A stretch of 64,000 bases of DNA from Branchiostoma floridae (GCF_000003815.2 NC_049987.1:6239870-6303869); one strand, 5' to 3'; counted from the first letter of the stretch, positions 25,301 to 36,900 are shown. Notes: a model not told the origin generated them from the sequence alone. Numbers and translations are program-made.

Positions 25301-26672
25301 CACGGCGAGTGTGAGCGGATCCCAGATCGCACGTACCTTGCCGCCTGAAACGCTGGGTTGTGCAGCAGGCGGAAGCTGTCCCTCTGTTCGGGAGTCATGC
25401 GGCCCAAGCGCCGCCGGAGAGACTCCCGCTTCACCCGGGACCACGCCTCGGTCACTGCGGACAGGGGAGGAATGAGTTGACTTAATTTATTGCACACTTG
25501 TACATGGTACAATGTAAGGCAGGGTTAATAAAGCAATTAATACAATACTCGTCTCATCTAAGGTCTATAAGTACGGGAATATGAACGTACATGGCGTATT
25601 GAGATGCTGTGATATATATGTACAACTTAACGTTTCAGTCTTTTAGAGTGCATTCCTTTTTAGAGCGTTACATATGTATTGGCCTAAGTATGTAGGCATG
25701 AAGTCGGAATGAACGATTCAATAACAATTATGTGTGAGCGAAGTGTGAGCATAATAAAGACGAGGAACAGTTTGGTTTTAGGCAATATCAAATGGCTTTT
25801 TTCTCCATTGAATAATGATTGTCGTCTAGAAAATACAAACGGAGAAATACACAAGAGGAACAGGTTTGTAATACACCTGCACCAGGGTTCCAGACTGCAG
25901 TGAGACAGTGTTTGTACCAGTTATTGAGTAAGTGAAGAACAACACAATAGACAAGAGGTCAAGAAAATAGACGAAAAGACAATGCATCACTTCGCTGATA
26001 CAAGAACATAATTTTGTGTATCGTCATCTGCGTTTCTGCAGAATGATTGATAACAGGCTAATACCGATATCTTATCATAAAAGCAAGAAATCCCTCTGTG
26101 CCTAAGTACAAAAGTCTAGGTAAATGTATCTACTATCTTTATCATAGTTTTGGTAGGAAGGCTTCATGCCTTCAAATACAAGAGTTACCAAGCACTTTCT
26201 AATGAACAAGCACATGCTTTATATGATAGATGTACGTACCATGTCTGTTCACGTCTTGTTGGTTCTCCGATATCAGAGGAGATGCGGTGTACGACCGATG
26301 AGTCTTCGGTTTCCGTGCTGTGCTCTCCCCGTCCGTGTCCGTTCCCGGCGTCGACAGGCTCCGGTCCCTCTCGGAAGGAGTTCTCGGGGAGAAGGACGTG
26401 CTGGGCCGAGACATGGGCGAGGGAGTCCCGCTCATCGGGTACGAGGCCGTGAGAGGTGGGCGCCTGTTCTCAGCCGTACACGACTGTGGTCTCATGTACA
26501 ACCGTTTGTCGAACACACCCCTGTTCAAATTAGTTCCCGCAGAGCTGACTTGTCGAGGACTTTTAAAGAACGTCGGCGTTTCTGCGAGCAGGTGCCGTAA
26601 AGTTCTTTGTCGCCTCTCGGCGCTAGACGATGATATTCCCGCGTGGGGCGATGTGTCGGTCCCCGCCGCCAT
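12016..26672 (-). CDS. CNBD2-like protein with two cyclic-nucleotide-binding folds
   Basis: I infer fourteen exons, in transcript order: 26672-26240, 25454-25337, 24384-24312, 20245-20060, 19684-19515, 19175-19013, 17607-17459, 17210-17132, 16745-16680, 16031-15875, 15427-15297, 14870-14679, 12884-12727, 12496-12016. All junctions are GT-AG with matching phase, and the total is 2556 nt (851 residues). The ATG at 26672 has an in-frame TAG two codons upstream, so the start is firm. Residues 1-144 are Ser/Thr/Arg-rich and probably disordered. About 190-310 is basic-helical. About 325-430 is a cyclic-nucleotide-binding domain with [15 protein letters not shown] and an intact phosphate-binding cassette [16 protein letters not shown], keeping the Glu and Arg that contact ribose and phosphate. 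A second, degenerate fold (VPLFAHRYW near 432; [13 protein letters not shown] near 640) is split by a long acidic insert. The C-terminus is Ser-rich. Order and motifs match CNBD2, which is linked to sperm function in mammals, but this protein is longer. Confidence 0.9.
13103..13202. other. Assembly gap, 100 N
   Basis: One hundred undetermined bases inside the last-but-one intron region of the CNBD2-like gene, just beyond the 3' end of a LINE copy. Confidence 0.99.
13230..14275 (-). mobile_element. Broken LINE copy with ORF2 C-terminus
   Basis: On the minus strand, 14273 to 13377 reads as the C-terminal part of a non-LTR retrotransposon ORF2. The post-RT region [17 protein letters not shown] is followed by [17 protein letters not shown], then a Cys/His cluster ([11 protein letters not shown] with H and C following). 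One in-frame TAA at 14004-14006 interrupts it, otherwise the frame is continuous. It ends in a 3' UTR containing tgcaattagcc and gcaataaa near 13255. The copy is 5'-truncated and sits in sense orientation within an intron of the CNBD2-like gene. I judge it CR1/L2-like from the tail and terminal motif; the clade is uncertain. Confidence 0.8.
16160..16206 (-). mobile_element. LINE 3' tail fragment
   Basis: The minus strand carries gcaattagccttcgggcatg followed by ttgcaaat, matching the 3' UTR of the LINE copy at 13230-14275. Confidence 0.5.
17623..18410. repeat. ~124-bp tandem duplication split by a LINE
   Basis: The sequence gtaagaatagctctgtaaga and the following ~40 bases occur at 17623 and again at 18373. 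If the LINE and one target copy are removed, the two units are about 124 bp apart, so a tandem duplication in the intron predates the LINE insertion. Confidence 0.75.
17683..18274 (+). mobile_element. Truncated LINE with 34-bp target duplication
   Basis: A 592-bp insertion encodes the end of a LINE ORF2 on the plus strand (frame to 18116; contains [18 protein letters not shown] and [18 protein letters not shown], the typical 'A..LWN.LP..I' terminal motif). A 3' UTR follows. It is flanked by identical 34-bp direct repeats at 17649-17682 and 18275-18308. It lies antisense in an intron of the CNBD2-like gene. Confidence 0.9.
19243..19480. repeat. CA/TG-rich microsatellite filling an intron
   Basis: Long interrupted (CA)n on the plus strand, hence (TG)n in the transcript. 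It occupies most of the 339-nt intron between the exons at 19515-19684 and 19013-19175. Confidence 0.95.
20178..20695. repeat. Tandem copies of an exon-4 splice-acceptor segment
   Basis: The first part of the CNBD2-like exon 20060-20245 together with its acceptor and upstream intron is repeated. The block ccagccgcaccgcgtgg recurs near 20211, 20355 and 20523 (spacings about 144 and 168 bp), each followed by cgggctagaccagcctgg-like exon-edge sequence and a ctctttagta intron motif. The two extra copies carry stops or frame changes, so they are not usable as coding exons. Confidence 0.8.
23604..23732. mobile_element. 129-bp MITE with 9-bp target duplication
   Basis: The terminal inverted repeats begin taatctccaaccagatcc and end ggatctggttggagatta. 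The 9-bp sequence actcaaatt directly flanks both sides (23595-23603 and 23733-23741). There is no coding content. Confidence 0.85.
24589..24725. mobile_element. 137-bp MITE with 8-bp target duplication
   Basis: The inverted ends are tactctccaagtagaggttg and caacctctgcttggagagta. The direct repeat ttgtatgt flanks it (24581-24588 and 24726-24733). The element can fold almost completely into one hairpin. Confidence 0.85.
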
Positions 26673-26709
26673 ATCCTACTCCGTCCTTAGCACCGGTCCT
26701 TAGGTGTTG
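26673..26709 (-). promoter_or_regulatory. 5' UTR edge of the CNBD2-like gene
   Basis: Upstream of the ATG, the minus strand shows tttgtttatag at 26710 and above, a plausible acceptor. It suggests that the start codon lies in the second exon and that a non-coding first exon lies farther right, within 26.7-27.3 kb. Confidence 0.35.
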
Positions 26710-27625
26710 CTATAAACAAAAGTTAGACCAATAAGTATGAATATATCGTAAGTAAAAGATTGTAAGAGAGACTTGCAAATACCAAGTTAAACCAAGTCCT
26801 TGGTTAAACCGACTTCGTGTAATATACTAGTCCTGCCAGACTAGAACACTTACTCGAATCGTATCAATTTCACACGCAGCTAATCCATACTTAAGACAGC
26901 ACCAATCTACGCACTATCACTTCACAATCGTGTATGAAAATCCCCCCTGGAGACGTCCTCGTGCCAAATCTCAAGTCTTCACGGAAGCTAGAAGGTGCAT
27001 CGACCTAGAACAGAACCGTAACCCACACCAGCGGTTGTGTACGCACCCTGTTGTAACCCGTGTCCTCTGGCCAAATCACTCCACACTGAGACAGGCGTGC
27101 GCGCCACGGTTGTCTGGGTGAGGCGAATCGCTCTTGCGATCAGACATCTTATCGGGCTCTTAATTCCGACATTCCAAGACAAAAGACTTCAAGGCGTCCG
27201 TGTGAAGTTTACATGAACATCTAAGACTCCCAAGACAGTCTCCAGGACAACGACTAAACAATCAGTCTAATACAGATCTTCTGCTAAGATGCACGGATTC
27301 AAAATGCCCACAGTTGAACAACACGTTTACTGCAGTAAATAAAGGGCATTGTTAGGACATGTCGTAAATGTGCCGCACAAAGTTCAGTTGTTGTATGGTG
27401 GGAAAAGTTGCCGAAGAGCCTTGTCGACGGCCTGTTTGGTCCGCTGTGAATAGTCCGACTTTTGTGACTGCGGACCTCGCGGAAGTATTTGTCGCAACCC
27501 CAATGATTAAAACAAACATCCTGCATTGAAATCAAGCTTCATTTCTCTCTCACCAGCACGCCGTAAGAAGCAAACTCCAACACCGAAACCACGCGAGACC
27601 CAGCGCCCATGTCCCGCCTTGTCTA

Positions 27626-28667
27626 TCACGTCTCCATGACGACCCGGTCCCACACGGTGTTGATGACAGTGCTGTCCCTCCCACAATGGAGATAATTTGT
27701 CGCCCCTTTCACCTGTAAAGGGCTCATGTCGGCAAATTGACCTGTTTGGAGACAGAACGTCAGATTAGCGATAAGGCTGAGTGTACATATGTATAACAGA
27801 GTACTTACATGAAAGACACTGTGCCACACATTGCATGTACATGTAATACGTCCTACATAACATCCGTAAATAGTTTCATCAGGTTAGTAGATCACTCGAA
27901 CAAAGTCTATTTCGTTTCACAACCTTCTTTTATTTCTTCCACAAGAAGAAAGAATACGTAAGAATTCAAAGAAGGTTTTGAAACGAAGAAGACTTTGTTC
28001 GAGTCCTAAATAACAGATTATATGTTATACATATACTAGATATTGTGTAGAAGGTTTTGCATGTACAGCGTTGTTGCTCAACAATTATAGGGAACTTCAT
28101 TTGTAAGTGTAATGTCGAAGTGTAGTCGAATAGATACGCAACTTCTCAAAGTAGTTACAATGATTTCAACACTAGCTAGTAACAACAATGTATATCTGAT
28201 TTCATATGTGACAATCAGTTTTTATGTAGTCATAGACATGATGCCGTTGTAACAAAGACCGTATAAGTAGATTGAAAATAACTTAACCTGATATTGTCAC
28301 AGATCATACTGCTCTTGTGACACGGCACGGTGTCTACATGGTCTAGACATGGATACAATACTGGCATGCACTTAATTAGATTACGATCAATATGCTTGTT
28401 TCTTGTTGTTATTATTCACTTCATGTAGTATGTGAAGATGACCGTATGAGAGCCACTGTACTTTGTCACTTCAATGATGTATATAATTGTCATTACAATT
28501 ATCATCTTTATCTTACATTTCATCAGCATAAAACCAAAGCAACACGTTATTAGGTGGTCAGATATAAGGTCACAGGTCATACACAACCTGTAATTTCCCT
28601 CTAGTAACAGTGTACTTACCTGTACGTGCGATCCGTCTACAGGGAGCGATATGCTATTTCCCAGCAT
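27626..28667 (-). CDS. Weak two-exon candidate, unknown product
   Basis: The exon 28667-28620 (after acttcag, before gtaagt) reads MLGNSISLPVDGSHVQ. It joins in phase 0 to 27712-27626 (after tttacag), which reads VKGATNYLHCGRDSTVINTV and on to TGA at 27626-27628. Only one frame is open in the first piece, and the splice sites are good. I do not recognise the peptide, and no upstream exon is certain, although an open stretch at 29040-28900 (EDCLWAKLYSSERPS) could belong to it. It could be chance. Confidence 0.25.
27894..28004. mobile_element. 111-bp palindromic MITE-like element
   Basis: The arms actcgaacaaagtctatttc and gaagaagactttgttcgagt are inverted and continue inward through caaccttcttt / aaagaaggttt. 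No clear target duplication was found. Confidence 0.65.
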
Positions 28668-29299
28668 CTGAAGTGTGTGTTCATATGTTTTCGTTTTTGT
28701 TTGTTCTTTAAACCAATCATACAAACAAGGATATAACAGATGCAGAAAAGTGTAAGAAGTTCGTAACATAATGCAGGAAATATTTGACGTATTTTGCCTT
28801 AGGATATTTGATGGTAAGTGATTTCAGCATTTTATCCGCCTTTACATTTGTGAGCATTTTTCTCCCTTGACCACCCTATCCTGGCCTCTACAAGACCTCA
28901 TGGTGTACTAAAATTGATCAGGGTAGATACTGGACAAAACAAGGGGATTTTCTCATCAGCGGACTTGCTCGGTCTTTCAGACGAGTACAGCTTTGCCCAC
29001 AGACAGTCCTCAACGAAGTTTGGATAAGTACCAAGAAGTATCGTACATATTAGCAAGCTGCATGCCATGTGAATATTGGTAGGACACAATTTCTTCCTAC
29101 TTTCTATCGGTTAATGAGTAATATAAATTCTAAATTGCACTCTATAATTATGGGACATAATGTATTCATGTTAATTAAGTTGTACTGCAGTTATCAATAC
29201 GGAAAAGAAGTCAAACCCATCATATAGCTTAGGTAGAAATAGATTTAGTTTAGACGTTATTCCCTTTTGATTTATCTATGAATATCATTTCCCTTCTTT

Positions 29300-29392
29300 G
29301 TTAATCATGTTTATGTATACCACTACTACAACTTTACTTTGTATGCAATTAGCCCTCGGGCATGAATTTGCAATAAAGATTATTAATTATTA
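29300..29392 (+). mobile_element. LINE 3' tail, solo
   Basis: Contains tgcaattagccctcgggcat and gcaataaagattattaatta, the same 3' UTR and tail as the LINE at 13230-14275 and the fragment near 40130-40262. Confidence 0.6.
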
Positions 29393-29589
29393 TTGTGACG
29401 GATCCCTTAACCATGTCTAATTCCTAGGACAACCTTCCCTCTGATTTTCGGATGCGAAGAAACTCTAACATCGTACTCTAAAATAAGTAAATTATGTCAC
29501 ACAATGAAGGGGAGCCCCAGCCCCTGGTTCGTGCTCATTTCACTATTATATTTATACCAGACTCACGAACGGTTGTTTTTTCTACCGTT

Positions 29590-29950
29590 GCCACTTACAG
29601 TACCGACACACTACCATTTTTTTCTACCATTAGAACTTACAGTACCGACACACTACCATTTTTTTCTACCATTAGAACTTACAGTACCGACACACTACCA
29701 TTTTTTTCTACCATTAGAACTTACAGTACCGACACACTACCATTTTTTTTCTACCATTAGAACTTACAGTACCGACACACTACCATTTTTTTCTACCATT
29801 AGAACTTACAGTACCGACACACTACCATTTTTTCTACCATTAGAACTTACAGTACCGACACACTACCATTTTTTCTACCATTAGAACTTACAGTACCGAC
29901 ACACTACCATTTTTACAGTACCGACACACTACCAAACGCAAGTACCGACA
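29590..29950. repeat. 42-bp minisatellite
   Basis: Seven to eight tandem copies with period 41-43 bp. Each holds taccgacacactaccat, a T run and ctaccattagaacttacag. The last units are shortened. Length differences sit in the T run. Confidence 0.95.
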
Positions 29951-30805
29951 CTTCACCAGACACGCCCCATCTCAAGACAACTTCAGCCGACACTTCGTGA
30001 GACCAAGATTACTTCAACAGCCCCCTTCAGAAGTCAAACCGTAAACTTATTATTCATACTTAAGGATTAAAAAGACGCCGATGTATTAGACCCTTGGGGA
30101 TTAGGTCGTTAGACGGTGGAATGATTTCTTATCGTTTTCTGTTTTATAAGGCCGCATCAAGTTATTTCACCGGTTCTCAGATTTTTGAAAGTCAAAATCA
30201 AGCAAAAGAACAAGATATAAACAGCAGATTGAAGAAAACCTTGTATCTAACTACCGGTACATACAATCCCAGAAACTTTGTGTACCAAAGTACATTTTGG
30301 ATAGCCCTTTCTACGGTCTCTGCTTTTGTATTGAGCTTCCAGATTAACATTCCAACATTTCTACTATCAAATCAAATCAGTCTTTTCCAAGATGTCGACA
30401 CATAGAAACGGCATTTTCACAAACGAATATGTTCCTTTTTATTGCATTTGCGCCATAATTGCATAAAAATTGCCTCCATTTCCAACGCTGTAACCCAAAA
30501 TATGAATGATATACAAGCCCCAGACCTTATCATTGACGGATCTGTAGACTTTGTTACGAAGCGCCCTGTGATAAGCGTAATTGCGAGTAATTACCAAATT
30601 AGTCATGTTTCTGTATACACGCGCGCTTGTTCAAAGGTTTCGGTCACAGCCGAGTCAATGTTATCTTTCCGTTGTTTCAACAAAGTTCCAAACTACTTGA
30701 GTTGCTGTTTATCTACATTGCTGCGGGGCTATGTGTCGGAGAATGTCCGTATCACAACATTGCGCTGTATCCTTTTGTTAAAGCAGCCTCAAAGAAGGCT
30801 ATGTC

Positions 30806-30928
30806 TAGCCTGGATACCATCTGATTTCTACCGGAGCTCCTACACTGGCTATACATACCGTAAAAAATAAAATAAAAATATTAGCGAGTGTAAGAAGCCC
30901 CGGTAGAAATCGGATGGTACCCAGGCTA
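30806..30928. mobile_element. 123-bp MITE with 9-bp target duplication
   Basis: The ends are tagcctggataccatctgat and atcggatggtacccaggcta. They are flanked by ggctatgtc at 30797-30805 and 30929-30937. The arms run about 45 bp inward around an AT-rich loop. Confidence 0.88.
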
Positions 30929-32471
30929 GGCTATGTCTACCGTGAACGTTTTTGATGATTCCGTTTATATACTGCCTACCGATTCCTCCTTGTTCTGGTG
31001 CGGTTTTGATGAATTATTCGTGAGCACAGGAGTACTCATCAGAGCATTATAGCAATCAGAAAATCGCAGTGCCGTGGAAATCGTCAGCCACTGCAACTGA
31101 GGTCACGTGCACCAGTAAATTAAATGCGATGTAACACAGATCTAGAGCACGTAAACTTCCAGAAGAACATGAGGGTTACGATGCATAATGGAAGAAAGGT
31201 TGAAGATTTCAACGGCCTATGGCCATGTGCAAGCCTTGTCCTTGAAACTCCTCGCCTCTTGACCAAACAGGTATCACCCCATGTGGCTTACACAGGAGAG
31301 TTGTTGTTCTCTATTGTTGGAATGAGCGTGATATTTTTTCCGAATATAGAGATACAACCCCTTGTGTTTTCGAGAAAAAAGTAGTCGTATATATGGTGTA
31401 GCTGCACTACGGGTCTGATGTCGACTAGGATTTGCTATCGTTTATTTTGACTCAAGGAGGCCATGTTATGGTGTAGAGAAAACGGCCACTTGAATCTAAT
31501 TATTCTAGATATTGTAACGACTAAAGTTTTTTCGTTGAAATAACTTCAAATGCATGGATCCAATTTTGCTAATATTTTGCTGTACACGGTATGTCGTGTG
31601 TAAAATACAAACTGTCTTGTAATTCAAGTATGGACCTGTCGTTCTACTCCTTTTTGCTAGATGTCGCTGTTACTGTACAAAAGATCGATATGCCTTCAGC
31701 TACATTTCTCAGAAACGTTTAACCAACCTTAGGTTTTGTATCACCCTAGGCCACAGATAAACCAAATCAAAGCAAATATTCAATAGTGATCAAGCAAAAA
31801 AACGAGCCGACACAAAATGTACGAGGGGTTCCACGTATTTATTACATTATAGTAGCCGTGATGAAACATCGCAATGTCCTTCCTCCTTCAACTTGTCTCG
31901 ACGTCATCAACTGAAATAGGAGTTAGCAAAATGAGAGAATTTTTTAATAATATCAATATAACTTGCTCTATTAAAAAATCCAGTAATCATTTAGTCTCCT
32001 TTTTTTTTACTCCCTTATGTTTTTTTTTACTACTATATGTACGTATACTACATCAGCTGAAGAAATTTGCTAATTAACATACCTGACGTACCTTAAGTAA
32101 GATGCGACTGATTTCAAAGAATATCTACGGGCTGCAGGTGTCGATGGAGATGACCATCCGGTCAGCGACCCCGATATCAGCGCCGCCTGAAAGGGCAACG
32201 TTCTACAGGTCATTAATTATGCAGTAGGACCAAGAACACTCCAAGAACATGATATACTTTTTGCAATTGCAGACCTATCTTTGACTCGGTGTACGGAGTC
32301 TATAATTTCGTGTTTCTGATTGTTTGTGTGACTCTTATGTTGGTGTGTGTTTATGTGAATACACTGATGATGGGGGTGAAAGGACGTCAGTGAGGGGAAA
32401 GATGACCACAAACGTCAGACACGTCGGAGTAAAATGTCGTAAAAATCAGAGTTCGTAAAACCAGTAGTTAA

Positions 32472-33654
32472 GGTAGTATCTCAGGGTGGCTGAGCAAAAT
32501 TTCAAAATGATATTTTCCAAAAAATAACTATCAATGTTATTTTCTATGTAATTCTATTTTCATAATCTAACATATTTTCCCATCAAATGTTCCTTTTTGT
32601 CTGTCAAAATTCAAGGTCAAAGTAGCTGTCTAAAATTACGCAAAAATTTCAAACTCATCATAACTTTTAAAGCTTGATATCATTGGATAGGTCTTAGTAA
32701 AACAAATAGAATGGTTTTTATTTCAACAAAATCGGACATACCGTTAGAGAGTTATGGCCATTGAAAGGCCTGAAAATTATGCATAATTTCTCTTGATCAG
32801 CTAATTAAATATGCAAGATTACAATATCTCCGTACTCATACAAGATACAAGGAAAAAAATTGGTGTACAGGGGTTTTATAATATGTTGATTTGAATTATT
32901 GTCCTGAAATTTATACATCTTGTTCAGAAATGATGAATAATCCTGAATAATTGAGTTCCAGGGGTAATAAAATCAGAGTCCACTAATTAAATATGCAAAA
33001 TCACCATACTTTCCCTATCCTTGAAGATACAAGAAAAAAAATTAGTATACAGGGGTTTTGGCACATGCTGAATTCAAATTTGACCTCAAAAACATCACTT
33101 TGGTCTTTTTACAACCTGTAAAAGTGGATTACGTCACTACTACCACAACAACTTGATTTTTACGGACTAATTTTTTAAAAACTGTTCATCGAAAATGTGT
33201 AAAATTTGTTTTATTATGAAATTTACCCTGTAAGGAAAAACTTCGTGCGCTCCCGACGCAAAACAATGCTATTTAGTGCTCCCAAATGCTGTTAGCATAA
33301 GGGGTAATTAAAATTTCAGGAAAAAAATTAATAAAAAATCAGCATGACAAGGTATGATAAAATCCACGCGCAGATCTATTCAAATCACTATTATGCACAT
33401 TTCTGAAAAGTTTCAATAATAACAGACAAAATACAAGTCAAAATTTAGGCTTTTTAGGCATTTTTTTCTAAAAATGGGCGTGGCCTAAAAGTAGTTGATG
33501 ACGTCATTGTGACATCATACCAATTTGCATAAATTATCTTTATGCATTAGGGTACTACCTTCGAAAAAATCAAGGTCCATACATTATCTAAGATGGTAAT
33601 TTTAGAAGACCAAAAACACCCCCCAAAACTCCTCAGCCACCCTGAAATACTACC
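32472..33654. mobile_element. 1.18-kb TTAA-flanked inverted-repeat element
   Basis: The terminal repeats are ggtagtatctcagggtggct (left) and agccaccctgaaatactacc (right), with TTAA at both outer borders (32468-32471 and 33655-33658). The interior is AT-rich with many short homopolymers and no long open frame. A TTAA target suggests mobilisation by a piggyBac-type transposase; the superfamily is inference. Confidence 0.85.
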
Positions 33655-33983
33655 TTAATCAGACATCAGTGGATGGTCAGTGGAAGGTATTGTTTTTGGT
33701 CTGTTTGTTTGTTTGTTTGTACTTTCGCAGCTATACATTTTAGCAGGATAGGTATTCCAAGAGAGTGACCAGAAGTGATCAGTGGCCACATGTAATGTTA
33801 ATCAAAATGCATACTTACTTGCACAATCAATGAACTACAACCAAACGAAACATATAAGAAACTCTACTATATATTTCATGGAGTCAAAGATCTTTGAACT
33901 CTTCATTTTAGTACAAACGGCAGCAGTAATGTTCTTCTCTGGTTGGAGCACGGGTTTACCTATTAATTGACCATTTCTACTTC

Positions 33984-36900
33984 TCAATGGGGTATGGCAG
34001 ATATACTGAGAAAACAAAACTGACCAGAAGTCCAGTTGACGTAAGTTGACTTCCTGGAGTACAGCACGCCTGGACCTGCTGGCACCCGCTCCCACTCACA
34101 GCTCCCCTGCGGGCCGGTCTCCACCACTACCAGCCAGCCCGCGTCGTTCGGACACCCGCCGTAGTTACGGCTGATAAACCAAGTCCTGGGCGACAAGAAA
34201 AGTCATTTTAGTTGATTTGTTTACTTCGTTTAGGCCACACCAAATGTGTTTGTTGCTTCTCGGATTTTTCAGGAAAAACTGGACAGGATCGAATTAGGTC
34301 GAACAAAAATAATTTATATGGCTTAAATCACACACAAAAAACAGCCTAAGGGGTTTAAAGGCACATTTTATGCACTTTTTTTGGAAAATGAAAAAAAAAA
34401 AAATAGACAAGCGAATTCGAGAAGGCCTTATGTGTATTGTTTATGGCTTGAAGCGTGTGGACTACCCAACTCTCAACTCTAGCGGATCTACATTGAAGTG
34501 CAGTAGGCAGCATTTCGAACACTGATCGCGTTTTTAATCAATTGATGTGAAACCTAATATGGCATAAGTACGATATGAACTATCACCATACCTGAAATAA
34601 TACATTCTAGTGGTTTCTACCCATTTACCCAAGACAGAGAACTGGTTACGCAACTTGCGTTACAAAGTACATTACACGAGACAGCTCGCGTGTTCGTTTG
34701 GCATTTGAGAGTCCACAAAATTATCACAATAAGTAAATCATTGGACAAACTGTCAAGAAAAATATAAACCACGTAATTGAAAGACATATGAAATAGGCTG
34801 GTGTTCACAACAATAACACGGTAGAACTAAAAGGTGAAAACAGTAAAAGCCTAATCTTAAGATACTAGGACTTTCTGTTATCAGCTATGCATTTCCGTTC
34901 GATACGATTGTTTGATCACACAAAAAATCGATAGGAAGTCAAACAAGTGTCGAGGAAATGCCGTAAGGAAATATAAATTTACAATGCGAGCCAGCTGTAA
35001 GTTCCTATGTTAAGTCACATGGCGTGATAGAATTGAACCTGTGGAATGTGGATACAAGAACACTGCAAGAAGAGGAGTGCGTGTTCACACATTCGTCAAG
35101 ATGTCTCCATTGGAGTCCGTCAGTATCATATCAGTATGGCTCAGTTACACCACACACGTGACGTAATAAACACGTGACTGCGTACCGAATTTTGGTCTTC
35201 GTCAGACTGCCTGGCCCACTTACACCACAAACGTGACTTTATAAACACGTGACTGCACACCGAATTTTGGTCTTCGTCAGACTGCCTGACCCACTTACAC
35301 AGCACATGTGACCAAGTGACTGCGTACCGAATTTTGGTCTTCGTCAGACTGCCTGGCCCACTTACACCACAAACGTGACTTTATAAACACGTGACTGCAT
35401 ACCGAATTTTGGTCTTCGTCAGACTGCCTGACCCACTTACACAGCACATGTGACCAAGTGACTGCGTACCGAATTTTGGTCTTCGTCAGACTGCCTGGCC
35501 CACTTACACCACAAACGTGACTTTATAAACACGTGACTGCACACCGAATTTTGGTCTTCGTCAGACTGCCTGACCCACTTACACAGCACATGTGACCAAG
35601 TGACTGCGTACCGAATTTTGGCCTTCGTCAGACTGCCTGGCCGACTTACACCACACACGTGACTTTATAAACACGTGACTGCATACCGAATTTTGGTCTT
35701 CGTCAGACTGCCTGGCCCACTTACACCACGCACGTGACTTAATAAACACGTGACTACCTACCGAATTTTGGCCTTCAATAGGATGTCTGACGCTGTTTGA
35801 TGTAATAATTTGTTATTGTGGTATCCAACCCAGAGTTAGCATATGTTTCTAGATCACAGGGTGAAAAACGTACGTTAGTAAAGACCTGGAGGTTCGAACG
35901 ACTTTGCAGTCCGGCACTGGGGGGACAATAGCCTATTCTATTCCAGGCTATTGTCACTTCCAGATTTCTCATAATCGCATTTAGGTATACAATATGACTT
36001 AATCTATGTCTTTTTTTCACCAACAATGAGAGCCAGCGGGCGGAAACGGCTTTTAAAGACTAAAAGCTATAGATGACCTTGCGCTCGCGACTAACTCCCA
36101 ACCATAGTCTGCAGAAAGTCGGGAGGTCATGGCCGGCTATTTTTGACACCGACCTAACTCCAAAACATGGTCTGTAGGAGGTTGGAAGGCCACCTACATT
36201 GTATGTAGTGGGTTGTGTGTGACAGAAGCAGTAATGTGTAGGTAGACTAACCTGCGAGCGTCAGGGTTTGTCTCCCCATCAATTGAAAAGAAGTTGTTAG
36301 GTTCTGTGGGAAGGTCCGCCCAGGGTGACGTCAGCAGGCGGTCCTTGGAGAACCAGCTGAACTTGTCGCTGTTCACGCCATTAAAGATCAACTCTCGAAC
36401 CTCCGCTCCTTGGAAGAGGGAAACCTTCACCTAGGGGCGATGAAAATTCGTTCCAATTCATAACATGTCTTCCTATGATCGACTCTGATTAGTGTTTTGA
36501 CATACTACATGTATCAGCATTCATTAGGCCCAGACGGGGGGCGATACCGGCTTTGAACAACCTTCATCAGTTATCCTAAATCATGATGGCCAGAGGATTA
36601 GAACTTTCAGAGCTAGAAATGATAAGATGGTGACGCGATTAAAGAGTCTCAAATCATAGTTGATGTGAAATAGAAATAAAGCAAACAATTAAACTGTACA
36701 TGTACATTGTCATATAACATTTTAACATCTTCGAACCACTGGTGTCATATCCTTCCCCTCCCACCATACACCGCGCATACTAATCATCGCGGTGTACTAG
36801 AAACAAGATGGCTACTACCTGACGTCAAAATCCAAAATGGCGACAGCGATGAACGCCGACGAAATAAGGTAGGCTTAGCTATCGCAAATCAGTAAAACAA

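Larger units (their letters stand above)
28668..32471. other. Repeat-rich stretch without a recognised gene
   Basis: This AT-rich region holds LINE tails, a 42-bp minisatellite and one MITE. Several open frames near 30.1-30.9 kb and 31.1-31.4 kb have AT-driven composition and no recognisable domain. Confidence 0.45.

Noticed and set aside
26150-26703. Plus-strand open frames of up to 144 codons
   Set aside because: They are antisense shadows of the first coding exon of the CNBD2-like gene, opened by its GC-rich codon use.
29504-29884. Plus-strand open frame with a 14-residue repeated peptide
   Set aside because: It is a translation of the 42-bp minisatellite, whose period is a multiple of three. 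There is no start context or domain, and unit-length changes break the frame.
30094-30870. Plus-strand open frames of 100-140 codons
   Set aside because: Composition is AT-driven with no domain, no splice-site pairing and a MITE interrupting the end.
35130-35783. CRISPR-like array
   Set aside because: Repeats of 67-75 bp are contiguous with no unique spacers, and the context is an intron of a eukaryotic gene.
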